Assembly: GCA_902826685.1 (NCBI GenBank)
Contig: CADEFT010000027.1
Location: 1 to 64,000 of the forward strand
DNA length: 64,000 nucleotides
DNA from: an uncultured Acidobacteriota bacterium
Lineage (GTDB): Bacteria; Acidobacteriota; Terriglobia; Bryobacterales; Bryobacteraceae
Direction: 5' to 3'
Below, piece by piece: positions 24,766 to 32,685 of the stretch; the stretch's first letter is position 1; every line of letters starts with the position of its first letter. The notes beneath the pieces were generated by a model that saw nothing but the letters and a program-made list of their open reading frames with translations, had not been told where the DNA came from and did no database searches. A program made the position numbers and the translations under genes.

Positions 24766-25954
24766 GGTATTCCGACAGCCGTTCCATCGCCTGCTCGAGA
24801 AGGGAGCGTTCCGAGGCGTAGCAGATCCGCACCGAGCCTTCCCCGCCCGCTCCGAAAGCCACGCCGGGCGCCAGGCCCAGCTTCCGCTCCACCAGCAGAC
24901 GGCGGCAGAATTCGAACGAATCCTCAAGGCCGTCGATACGCGGGAAAAGATAGAACGCACCATCGGGCCGGGGGACGGTCACGCCGGGCAGACGCGCGAG
25001 CGCGGCCATCGTGAAGTCGCGATTCTCTTTGAGACGGGCGAGCATCTCCAGCAAAGTCTTCTCGCCCCATTCGAGCGCTGCTTCCCCGGCGCGCTGGGCG
25101 AAGCTGGCCGGGTGCGAGACGATGAACTCGTTTAACTGCGCCGCCTTCGTGCACAGATCGGCGCGCGACACCAGCCACCCCACGCGCCAGCCCGTCATGC
25201 ACCAGGCCTTCGAAAAACTTTGCACGGCGACGACGGCATCATCGGGACGCGCCTTGCGCAGGATCGTGGGCACGGGAGTGCCAAGCGCCGGCGTATCGTA
25301 ATAGAGCCGTTCGTAGACTTCATCGGCCATCAGCCAAAGGCCATGGCGGCGCGTGAACTCAAGCAGGCGCTCCTGGTCGTTTCCGGTCGCCACCCAGCCG
25401 AGCGGATTCGACGGCGAAGTGTAGAGCAGCAGGCGTGTGCGCGGTGTGACCGCGGCCTCAAGCGCATCGAAGTCGATGCCGTACCGCTCGCCCGTGAACG
25501 GCTGGGCCACCTGCCGCGGTCGAGCGTTCACCATCTGAATAATGGCCGAGCCGTTGGGCCAGGCCGGCGTCAGTACGATCGCCTCATCGCCCGGATCGAG
25601 CAGGCAGCGGATGCCCACGTTTAACGCCTGTACGCCCGAAGCGGTGACGACGATCTGCGACTGTGGGTCGAGCGTCACGCCATGCCGTTCCTCGTAATAC
25701 CGCGCCAGCGCCTTGCGCGTCGAAAGCATGCCGGCGTTTTCGCTGTAGAACGTGTAGCCGTCGGCCATTGCCTTCTGCGCCGCCCGCTTGATGAACTCGG
25801 GCGTGGGCAGGTTCGATTCGCCGAAGTACAGGCGCAGGACTTTCTCATCGGGACTGGCGGCCGCCGCATCCATTCGCATGGCCATCTCGGCCAACTCGCG
25901 GATGCGGGAATAAGGCACGTCAAGCGCCGAAGAGGCCAGGCCGGGCGTGGTCAT
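24749..25954 (-). CDS. Aminotransferase class I/II (aspartate aminotransferase-like)
   Basis: The 401-aa fold-type I PLP enzyme has the Schiff-base lysine in SFSKAWCMTGWRVG, the substrate-contacting YTSPSNPLGW, and the carboxylate-binding Arg near the C-terminus in EGSVRICYA. It moves an amino group between an amino acid and a 2-oxo acid; specificity is not resolved (aspartate, aromatic or alanine types are possible). Start ATG 25954 leaves only 29 bases to the divergent dehydratase gene, so both promoters must overlap. Confidence 0.88.
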   Translation of the reverse strand: MTTPGLASSALDVPYSRIRELAEMAMRMDAAAASPDEKVLRLYFGESNLPTPEFIKRAAQKAMADGYTFYSENAGMLSTRKALARYYEERHGVTLDPQSQIVVTASGVQALNVGIRCLLDPGDEAIVLTPAWPNGSAIIQMVNARPRQVAQPFTGERYGIDFDALEAAVTPRTRLLLYTSPSNPLGWVATGNDQERLLEFTRRHGLWLMADEVYERLYYDTPALGTPVPTILRKARPDDAVVAVQSFSKAWCMTGWRVGWLVSRADLCTKAAQLNEFIVSHPASFAQRAGEAALEWGEKTLLEMLARLKENRDFTMAALARLPGVTVPRPDGAFYLFPRIDGLEDSFEFCRRLLVERKLGLAPGVAFGAGGEGSVRICYASERSLLEQAMERLSEYLNARG

Positions 25955-25983
25955 GCCTTTCAGGATACGATCAGAAGTTCGAC

Positions 25984-27147
25984 ATGAAAATCACCGCCAT
26001 TCGTACCGTGGTAGTCAACGCGCGCATGCGCAACTGGATTCTGGTCAAAGTGGAAACCGATCGGCCCGGCCTTTACGGCTGGGGCGAGGCCACTCTCGAG
26101 TGGAAGACCAAAGGCGTCGTGGGCGCGGTGGAGGATCTCTCGGTTCTGCTGATCGGCCAGGATCCGCGGCGCATCGAACACCTTTGGCAGATCATGCATC
26201 GCCAGTATTTCTGGCGCGGCGGCATTACCAACTACACCGCGATGAGCGGCATCGACCAGGCGCTGTGGGACATCAAGGGCAAGGATCTGGGCAAGCCGGT
26301 GTGCGAGCTGCTGGGCGGCCCGGTGCGCGACAGGCTGCGCCTCTACGATCACCTGGGCGGCGGCAAGCTGGAAGCGATCTATCAGACCATCGAACCCGAA
26401 GAGTTCGCCGAGCGCATCCACGCCAGCGTCGAGAAGGGCTACACGGCGGTGAAATGCATGCCCATCCCGGTCTCCGAGCTCATCGAAAGCCCGGCCGTGT
26501 TGAAACGCGCCGCGCGCGCCGTCGAGCTGATGCGCAAGGCGGTGGGCGACGATTTCGACATCATGCTGGACCTGCACGCCCGCACCACCGCGGCGGCCGC
26601 GATCCAGTTCGGCAAGCAGTTGGTGGACTACAACTTGTTCTGGTACGAAGAGCCGTGCTGGCCGGAGCATATCGACGCGCTGGTGGAAGTGGCACGAGCG
26701 CTTCCCTTCCCCACGGCCACCGGCGAGCGCCTGGTGGGACGCTGGGAGTTTCGCGAGCTGCTCGAAAAGCGCGCCTGCGCCATCGTGCAGCCGGATGTTT
26801 CCCACTGCGGCGGCATCAGCGAAGCGCGCCGCATCGCCGCCATGGCCGAAACTTACTCGATCGCCGTGGCCTGCCACAATCCTCAGGGGCCGGTGAGCAC
26901 GGCTTCCTCGATTCACGTTGGCTTCGCCACGCCGAATTATCTGATTCAGGAAGTGGTGCGAGCCGACGTGCCGTGGCGCAACGATATTCTGACCGAACCG
27001 CTCGACATCGCGCGCGGTCATGTGGACCCGCCGGTCAAGCCGGGCCTGGGCATCGACATCAACGAAGCGGAAGCCTTGAAACATCCGTTCCAGCCCGAAG
27101 TCACCATGGCCTGTTTCCGCCGCGATGGCAGCGTGGCCGATTGGTAG
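25984..27147 (+). CDS. Enolase-superfamily sugar acid dehydratase (galactonate dehydratase-like)
   Basis: The 387-aa enzyme of the mandelate racemase/muconate lactonising group has metal ligands D196 (MLDLHAR), E222 (WYEEP) and E248 (TGERL), and the D271-H298 dyad (QPDVSHCGG, ACHNPQGP). This pattern matches D-galactonate or related dehydratases, which abstract a proton and eliminate water to give a 2-keto-3-deoxy acid. The exact sugar acid is not determined. A 24-base gap separates it from the next gene, which may be coexpressed. Confidence 0.88.
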   Translation: MKITAIRTVVVNARMRNWILVKVETDRPGLYGWGEATLEWKTKGVVGAVEDLSVLLIGQDPRRIEHLWQIMHRQYFWRGGITNYTAMSGIDQALWDIKGKDLGKPVCELLGGPVRDRLRLYDHLGGGKLEAIYQTIEPEEFAERIHASVEKGYTAVKCMPIPVSELIESPAVLKRAARAVELMRKAVGDDFDIMLDLHARTTAAAAIQFGKQLVDYNLFWYEEPCWPEHIDALVEVARALPFPTATGERLVGRWEFRELLEKRACAIVQPDVSHCGGISEARRIAAMAETYSIAVACHNPQGPVSTASSIHVGFATPNYLIQEVVRADVPWRNDILTEPLDIARGHVDPPVKPGLGIDINEAEALKHPFQPEVTMACFRRDGSVADW

Positions 27148-27171
27148 GGGAACCCGCTACACTGGGGACTT

Positions 27172-27603
27172 ATGTTCTTTCGCCGGGAAAAGCCGCACGT
27201 CGCTTCGTTCAGTGAGATCACCGATGGGCTCCGCAAACAGGGTTTCGAAGTCCAAGCGGAACCGGGCGGCGGAAGCCGCGTCATGAAGCACGGCTGCGCC
27301 GCCGTGGTGTTCGACAAAGCCATCCCCAAGGTGGAGAAGGCGGGCGTGGTGGTGGGCCATGAGATCGGCGTGTTGTGCGACGGCGGGTATCAGAAGTTCT
27401 GGCTGACGCCGAGCGGCGTGCGATTGGCGGCCCAGGCCGCGCAGTTGCGCGCCCTGCACGATTTCGAGGAAGACCTGCGCGAAGGGTTGGGCCTGGTCAG
27501 CCTGTACAACGAATCGCTCGGCACCACCAACGAGCTTCATCTTTACGACCGGGTGAAAGACCGCGATCACGGCGTGCCCCGCCGGCCCTGGGAACAGCAC
27601 TAG
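27172..27603 (+). CDS. Hypothetical protein
   Basis: The 143-aa protein has no signal peptide or membrane helix. It contains VMKHGCAAVVFDKAIPKVEKAG and GTTNELHLYDRVKDRD and ends in a proline-rich PRRPWEQH. No family was recognised; the beta-rich middle resembles small ligand-binding domains, but this is only an impression. Its stop codon shares one base with the sulfatase start, so the two are probably cotranscribed. Confidence 0.6.
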   Translation: MFFRREKPHVASFSEITDGLRKQGFEVQAEPGGGSRVMKHGCAAVVFDKAIPKVEKAGVVVGHEIGVLCDGGYQKFWLTPSGVRLAAQAAQLRALHDFEEDLREGLGLVSLYNESLGTTNELHLYDRVKDRDHGVPRRPWEQH

Positions 27604-29432
27604 TGCCGCTCTCGCGCCGCGCGTTCCTTGCCTCGACCGCACTGGCGGCGCGGGCGGAAACGCGGCGCCCCAACATACTCTGGATTTCGATCGAGGATAC
27701 GAGTCCGCAGCTTGGCTGCTATGGCGATGCGCTGGCGCAAACGCCTCACATCGATGCGCTGGCCCGCCAGGGCGTGCGGTTCACCAATGCCTATTCGACG
27801 ATCGGAGTCTGCGCCCCCAGCCGGTCCTCGATCATCACGGGCGTGTTTCCGCCCTGCCTCGGCACGCAGCACATGCGCTCGAACGCAGAGCCGCCGGCGC
27901 ATATCAAATGCTTTCCGGAATATCTGCGCCAGGCAGGCTATTACTGCACCAACAACTCCAAGACCGATTACAATTTTCCAGTTCCGAAAGACGCCTGGGA
28001 TGCAAACGGGAACCGGGCGCATTGGAAAAACCGGCCGTCGGATGCACCGTTCTTTGCGGTCTTCAACCTGACCATCACGCACGAAAGCCAGATTCTGCAC
28101 AGGGGTGACGCGCATCGCAAAGTGACCCCGAGAGTGACCGGGGCGCAGCGGTGCGATCCGGCTCGGGTGACCGTGCCGCCTTATTACATCGACACGCCGG
28201 AGGTGCGGCGCGATCTGGCCAACGTCTACGACACCATCGCGCAGATGGATTATCAGACCGGCGATCTGTTGACTGAACTGAAGCAGGCCGGACTCGACCA
28301 GGAAACCATCGTCTTCTTCTGGTCCGATCACGGTGTCGGGCTGCCGCGATCCAAGCGGTGGCTTTATCAATCGAGCACGCATGTGCCGTTGATCGTCCGC
28401 ACGCCGGAGAAATTTCGCGACGGCGGACAGGGGACTCCCGATACTGTAAACGATGAGCTGGTCAGTTTAATGGATCTGGGTCCCACGGTGTTGCACCTGG
28501 CGGGCGTCGAGGTTCCGCCGCACATGCAGGCGCGGGCGTTTCTGGGCGCCAATCTTACACCGAAGCGCCGGTACGTGTATGGCTTCCGCGACCGCATGGA
28601 TGAGCGCTACGACATGGTGCGATCGGTGTTCGACGGGCGCTACCGGTATATCCGCAACTTCGATTTCGATCAGCCGCTGTACCAGTACATGAACACGTCG
28701 GAAGAGAACGCCACCATGACCGCGCTGCGGTCCGCGCACGAGGCCGGCCTGCTCCCGGCGCGAATCGAAAAGTATTTCCACCCCAAGCCCGCCGAGGAAC
28801 TCTACGACGTTCAGGCCGACCCGCACGAGATGACCAATCTCGCCCCGATGCGCGCCCATTCGGCGGCGGTTGCGAAACTGCGCGGCGAGTGCCGGCGGTG
28901 GATGCGTGACACCAGGGATCTGGGATTGATTCCGGAAGCCGAGTTGAAGGCCCTGGGCAAGCGCCACGGGACGCGTTACGAAATCCTGCGCGCGCCGGAG
29001 AACACGGGTCTGCTCGACAGATTGCTGGCTGTGGCGGATGCCGCCGCGAAGGGCGGTACCAGATCCGTCGCCGCAGCGCTTTCCGACGCTTCGCCCGCCG
29101 TGCGCTCGCGCGCCGCGCAGTATCTCGGCAAGCCGCATCCACGATTGAAAGCCCTGCTCAAGGATCCTTCGGCGGGCGTGCGTATCGCGGCCGCGCAAGC
29201 CATGGGCCGGGTCGACCTCATCAGCCCGGCGCTATCGTCGGAAGACGAATGGATCCGGCTGCAGGCGGCGCTCGCCCTGGATCGCATGGGACTCGCGGCG
29301 CGACAGGCGCTTGGCGATTTGAAGAAGGCGCTGGCGGATAAGAACCGCTATGTGGCCCGGGTGGCCAACCATGCCATCAACACCATCACCGGATCGAAGA
29401 ACAAGCTCCCGGGCGGCTTTTCGATGGTCTAG
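27603..29432 (+). CDS. Sulfatase with C-terminal HEAT-like repeats
   Basis: The 609-aa protein has a Tat-like signal (LSRRAFLASTALAARA), then an alkaline-phosphatase-superfamily sulfatase domain: IEDTSPQLGCYGD supplies metal ligands, C70-A-P-S-R (CAPSRSS) is the cysteine modified to formylglycine, and FWSDHGV gives further metal ligands. From about 510 the chain changes to alanine-rich helical repeats (SPAVRSRAAQYLGKPHP, SAGVRIAAAQAMGRV, EWIRLQAALALDRMG), which are HEAT-like. It starts at GTG 27603. It likely cleaves sulfate esters from polysaccharides outside the cytoplasm; a formylglycine-generating enzyme is not encoded nearby. Confidence 0.88.
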   Translation: MPLSRRAFLASTALAARAETRRPNILWISIEDTSPQLGCYGDALAQTPHIDALARQGVRFTNAYSTIGVCAPSRSSIITGVFPPCLGTQHMRSNAEPPAHIKCFPEYLRQAGYYCTNNSKTDYNFPVPKDAWDANGNRAHWKNRPSDAPFFAVFNLTITHESQILHRGDAHRKVTPRVTGAQRCDPARVTVPPYYIDTPEVRRDLANVYDTIAQMDYQTGDLLTELKQAGLDQETIVFFWSDHGVGLPRSKRWLYQSSTHVPLIVRTPEKFRDGGQGTPDTVNDELVSLMDLGPTVLHLAGVEVPPHMQARAFLGANLTPKRRYVYGFRDRMDERYDMVRSVFDGRYRYIRNFDFDQPLYQYMNTSEENATMTALRSAHEAGLLPARIEKYFHPKPAEELYDVQADPHEMTNLAPMRAHSAAVAKLRGECRRWMRDTRDLGLIPEAELKALGKRHGTRYEILRAPENTGLLDRLLAVADAAAKGGTRSVAAALSDASPAVRSRAAQYLGKPHPRLKALLKDPSAGVRIAAAQAMGRVDLISPALSSEDEWIRLQAALALDRMGLAARQALGDLKKALADKNRYVARVANHAINTITGSKNKLPGGFSMV

Positions 29433-29442
29433 TTCGTCGTGG

Positions 29443-29867
29443 CTACAAGATGGCCGTGATGGGGCCGGTCCCCTCTTCGATGAGGTGGAACGCCCGCCCG
29501 TTGACGTGGAAATCCATCTTCTTGTGATCGAGCCCCATCTGGCGCAGGATGGTGGCCTGCAGGTCGCTGATGTAGTGCGGACTTTCCAGCGCCTTGTATC
29601 CCACCTCGTCGGTACCACCCTCAATCACCCCGCCTTTGACGCCGCCGCCGGCGAGCAGCGTCGAGAATCCGCGCGCGTTATGATCGCGGCCGGTGGTGTT
29701 CTGCGACCATGGCGTGCGGCCGAACTCGCTGGTTAGTACAACCAGCGTGTTGTCGAGCATTCCCTGCTGTTTCAGGTCGCGCACCAGGCCGGCAATGGGC
29801 TGATCGACGGAACGGCACAACGGCTCGTGCGTTTTCATGTCGCCATGCGCGTCCCAGGCTCCGTTGC
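29443..29867 (-). pseudogene. 3' remnant of a DUF1501 gene
   Basis: The 425 bases match the 3' end of the intact DUF1501 gene at 32261-32685, about 93 percent identical by eye (roughly 30 differences). Only two differences change an amino acid (I for V, G for S near the centre). Homology stops abruptly at 29867, leaving about 141 codons without the first 310. An in-frame ATG at 29838 could still start a 131-aa peptide, but the fold would be incomplete and no signal peptide remains. The break coincides with the edge of the low-GC insert. Confidence 0.8.
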
Positions 29868-30045
29868 GGCTGACCGTGATGTGATGTTGAAAGTACTGCC
29901 CATGAAGACATTTCGTCAGTTTGCTTACTGCACCTCCGATTTAGGACAGCATACTCACTTCTTTGACATTAGTCTTTAAAATTTGCCGCGAATCGATTAG
30001 ACAACTATGCGATGGACCTCATACATATTTTGGACCTTTTTTACC

Positions 30046-30072
30046 TTGACTTCAACTACAAGACAAGATAGC
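30046..30072 (+). promoter_or_regulatory. Candidate promoter of the mau-like cluster
   Basis: TTGACT at 30046-30051 and GATAGC at 30067-30072 are separated by 15 bases, weakly resembling a housekeeping promoter; it would leave a leader of about 35 bases before the first gene. A TTGACA hexamer also occurs further upstream, near 29961, with unsuitable spacing to the following TAAAAT. Evidence is resemblance only. Confidence 0.25.
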
Positions 30073-30111
30073 ATCGCGTTGGGCGGGTACCCAGAGAAAG
30101 GAAACACAAAC

Positions 30112-31113
30112 ATGCTTAGACACTTATGGAAACGCCGCACCGTCGTCACTTATGGAGCTGGCGTTATGGCGGCACAAGCTACACTCCCAAGTACGGCAAA
30201 GGGAGCCACTTTTCAACGATCAATAAGTGGCACATCACGGCTGCATGATGTTCAACTACCTTTGCGTCGCGTTGTTGTGACCGAATCTCAGATCGTAGCT
30301 CTATTTGAGAACATTGCACGCGCACGCTTCGAAATTAGTGGCTCTTCCCTATCCGGTGAGCATCTTTGGCAATATGTGCTGCCTATCGCAAGATATGGCG
30401 GCATCAGCACAGCGAGAGGAGCTAGGACGATTCTGCTGCATGCGCTTGGATATACAACTTCAGACCGCAAGTACGACGCCTGCCTTCTGGGATTGGACAC
30501 CGCCAATGGATCGCTGGCGGTCGTCGATGACTTGTCGGGTCGGATGAATACTCGCCTGACCTGTGCGAATGACTCCTTCTTCATATCAGCCAATCGAGAT
30601 GGAGTCCAACTACTTGGCGTCAACGATAATCTGAGACTCGAGCCAAAGGGACCGCTGCACGGTATTGACGCGTCCTATGTTCACGCCGAACCAGCGTCTC
30701 GCGATACGGTCTCCATCTTGGACCAAGAAGGCAGAAGCCTTCACACGATATCTTTGCCGAACGGCCAACTGATGCAAAAAGTGATCGCGGCAAGTCAAGA
30801 GTTTGACATTGCCAGACAGCACGCCCAGACGCTTCGAGCTAAGACCCAAATGTCAGAAGATGTCAAGATACCTATATTGGCAGCGACAGGAAGCGATCAC
30901 TTGGGATCTGTTTACTGCTTGGTACTTCCAATAATCGTTGGTACTGCAGCGCCGATCGTCTCGATCACCACTGTTGGCATTGTTTCGGTCCTTGGAACTT
31001 TTGTGTTGCCGCCTTTTGGCGGCGACCTCGGCTCCGCTGTCAAAATAGTTAAGACTGGAAGCAGCTTAGGTCTTGTCTATTCATCAGGATCTATTAACTG
31101 GTACACAATCTAG
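30112..31113 (+). CDS. Exported protein of unknown function, first gene of mau-like cluster
   Basis: The 333-aa product starts at ATG 30112 behind AAAGGA nine bases upstream. Its N-terminus has a twin-arginine-like signal (KRRTVVTYGAGVMAAQATLP). Short strand-turn-strand segments with DTANGSLAVVDDLSGR and SILDQEGRSLHTISLPNGQ are what one sees in beta-propeller proteins such as the heavy chain MauB, but no family was recognised and the match may be convergent. A hydrophobic stretch occupies about residues 267-299 near the C-terminus. Codon use is unlike the neighbours. 129 bases separate it from the Cys-rich gene. Confidence 0.6.
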   Translation: MLRHLWKRRTVVTYGAGVMAAQATLPSTAKGATFQRSISGTSRLHDVQLPLRRVVVTESQIVALFENIARARFEISGSSLSGEHLWQYVLPIARYGGISTARGARTILLHALGYTTSDRKYDACLLGLDTANGSLAVVDDLSGRMNTRLTCANDSFFISANRDGVQLLGVNDNLRLEPKGPLHGIDASYVHAEPASRDTVSILDQEGRSLHTISLPNGQLMQKVIAASQEFDIARQHAQTLRAKTQMSEDVKIPILAATGSDHLGSVYCLVLPIIVGTAAPIVSITTVGIVSVLGTFVLPPFGGDLGSAVKIVKTGSSLGLVYSSGSINWYTI

Positions 31114-31242
31114 CCCCTTTGCAAAATTGTGGGTGCGATTCAAGCGCCTTTTGCCGTGGCGCCGGGATGGCGCAGCGGGACAATGGTCAATGTCGCCGCC
31201 GCACGACCTGAACGAGGGTAACCATTTTAACGAAAGGGCCAT

Positions 31243-31626
31243 ATGAATTCTTTAGAGACGATCCGATCTTTGCTTGCGCGGACAAGTACTCGGCGATTCT
31301 TCTTTTCCGCAATCGAAAGGCTATGGATCTTCGTTGCGATCATACCGCGGCAGTCTTCCGCGCAGGGCTGCAGTATCTACACCTGCCCTAGCACATGGGT
31401 AGGGTGCGGAGGTTCCTATTTTTGTCCAGACGGAGGTAGCAGTGGCCAGTTCGTTTCTGGTTGCTTCGACTGGGGAACTGGCGCTGAATGCGACACGGCG
31501 TGCGTATTTTGTGGCAGTGGTTGCACGAAGTGCTTTAACTGTACCGTGAATGGCACTGCGCTGTGTTATACGTATATGTACCCTGTTTTCGTATCGTTTT
31601 GTTGTAGGAACGTAGGATGTTGCTAA
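31243..31626 (+). CDS. Tat-exported cysteine-rich protein, MauA-like
   Basis: The 127-aa protein has a twin-arginine signal (STRRFFFSAIERLWIFVAII, cleaved after about SAQ at 41) and a mature part of about 86 residues with 16 cysteines: 43, 48, 55, 61, 74, 83, 87, 90, 94, 97, 100, 108, 120, 121, 126 and 127. Two tryptophans (52 and 77) lie in the mature part. Methylamine dehydrogenase light chains are also small, Tat-exported, disulfide-rich and matured with MauE and MauD, but they have fewer cysteines and are longer. A substrate or cofactor cannot be named. Ribosome-binding site AAAGGG precedes ATG 31243. Its last 10 bases overlap the MauE-like gene. Confidence 0.8.
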   Translation: MNSLETIRSLLARTSTRRFFFSAIERLWIFVAIIPRQSSAQGCSIYTCPSTWVGCGGSYFCPDGGSSGQFVSGCFDWGTGAECDTACVFCGSGCTKCFNCTVNGTALCYTYMYPVFVSFCCRNVGCC

Positions 31627-32120
31627 TTATTTCATGTCGCATTATTGCGGAGCTATGCTTCCTTTTGCCAGCCATATCGAAGATTCTTGCCTTCAAGAAA
31701 TTCGTTTCCGCCGTTGCCGATTTTGGATTTTTCAAGAATATTCGATGGGCGATTGCAAGTTCAGTGCTTGTAGTGTTCATGGAATTGGTCGTCGGAGCAG
31801 CTATGATAGGAGGCTGGCTCTTGACGTGGGCAACGGCGGCATCAATTCTGCTATTGACTATTTTCTCAGCCGCGATACTACTAGCAATTCTCAGGGGGCG
31901 CTCCGACATTAGCTGTGGATGTCTGGGTGCTATCGGACGTAAGCGTCCTATAGGGCAGTCCATTGTCCTGCGGAACTTGGCGCTTGCTTGCTTAGTGTTG
32001 ATGTCCGTATTTCATGAGGCTGCGAGTGTGCTTGTTTCTCTGGCTATTTTTTTGGCAGTTTGGTCCTTGGCTAGTATTGATGTAGCCAGGACTAAAGCAT
32101 GGGTCGCGCAACAACAGTAG
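31617..32120 (+). CDS. MauE-like (DoxX-related) membrane protein
   Basis: The 167-aa protein has about four transmembrane helices (near residues 3-25, 45-68, 72-93 and 118-150) and the conserved SCGCLGAIG motif after the third, as in MauE and related redox-associated membrane proteins. MauE is needed for formation or stability of the disulfide-rich MauA. ATG 31617 overlaps the Cys-rich gene by 10 bases, strongly suggesting coupled translation and a joint function. No MauD or other thiol oxidase is encoded beside it; the thioredoxin-fold genes at 54019-54986 are far away. Confidence 0.82.
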   Translation: MLLIISCRIIAELCFLLPAISKILAFKKFVSAVADFGFFKNIRWAIASSVLVVFMELVVGAAMIGGWLLTWATAASILLLTIFSAAILLAILRGRSDISCGCLGAIGRKRPIGQSIVLRNLALACLVLMSVFHEAASVLVSLAIFLAVWSLASIDVARTKAWVAQQQ

Positions 32121-32260
32121 CAAGTTTGGCCGGTGACACGTGCGCGCTAGAAACGACTCACGGGCGTCGCTTCCTCCTGGAGTTCGCTTGGGACATGCCA
32201 GGGTTGGGGACAGCGCGCCAACACGGCAAGATCGATTCTTTCCGGAGGATACAACCCGCG

Positions 32261-32685
32261 CTATAGGATGGCCGTGATGGGTCCGGTGCCCTCTTCGATC
32301 AGGTGGAACGCCCGTCCGTTGACGTGGAAATCCATCTTCTTGTGATCGAGCCCCATCTGGCGCAGGATGGTGGCCTGCAGGTCGCTGATGTAGTGCGGAC
32401 TTTCCAGCGCCTTGTAGCCCACCTCGTCCGTGCTGCCTTCCACCACGCCGCCTTTGACGCCGCCGCCGGCAAGCAGCGTGGAAAATCCACGCGCGTTATG
32501 ATCGCGGCCGGTGGTGTTCTGCGACCACGGTGTGCGGCCGAATTCGCTGGTCAGCACAACCAGCGTGTTGTCGAGCATTCCCTGCTGCTTCAGATCGCGC
32601 ACCAGGCCCGCGATCGGCTGATCGACGGAACGGCACAGCGGCTCGTGCGTTTTCATGTCGCCGTGCGCGTCCCAGGCTCCGTTGC
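32261..32685 (-). repeat. Intact partner of the 425-bp duplicated segment
   Basis: This is the 3' third of the DUF1501 gene, matching 29443-29867 in the same orientation. The pair flanks the low-GC insert as direct repeats about 2.8 kb apart, so recombination between them could delete the insert. Confidence 0.8.

Larger units (their letters stand above)
29868..32260. other. Low-GC insert with three-gene mau-like cluster
   Basis: The segment lies between a truncated DUF1501 copy and an intact DUF1501 gene. By eye its base composition is about half GC against mid-sixties around it, with codons such as TTA, AGA and ATA common inside and rare outside. It holds three plus-strand genes at 30112-32120. 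No transposase, integrase, tRNA or clear attachment site is visible. 29868-30111 and 32121-32260 carry no gene. Confidence 0.6.

Noticed and set aside
29961..29982. TTGACA followed by TAAAAT upstream of the mau-like cluster
   Set aside because: The spacer is only about eight bases, too short for a sigma-70 promoter.
29868..32260. The insert as a transposon or integrative element
   Set aside because: No transposase, integrase, terminal inverted repeat, short target-site duplication or tRNA gene was seen. The flanking 425-bp repeats are gene copies and too divergent to be fresh target duplications.
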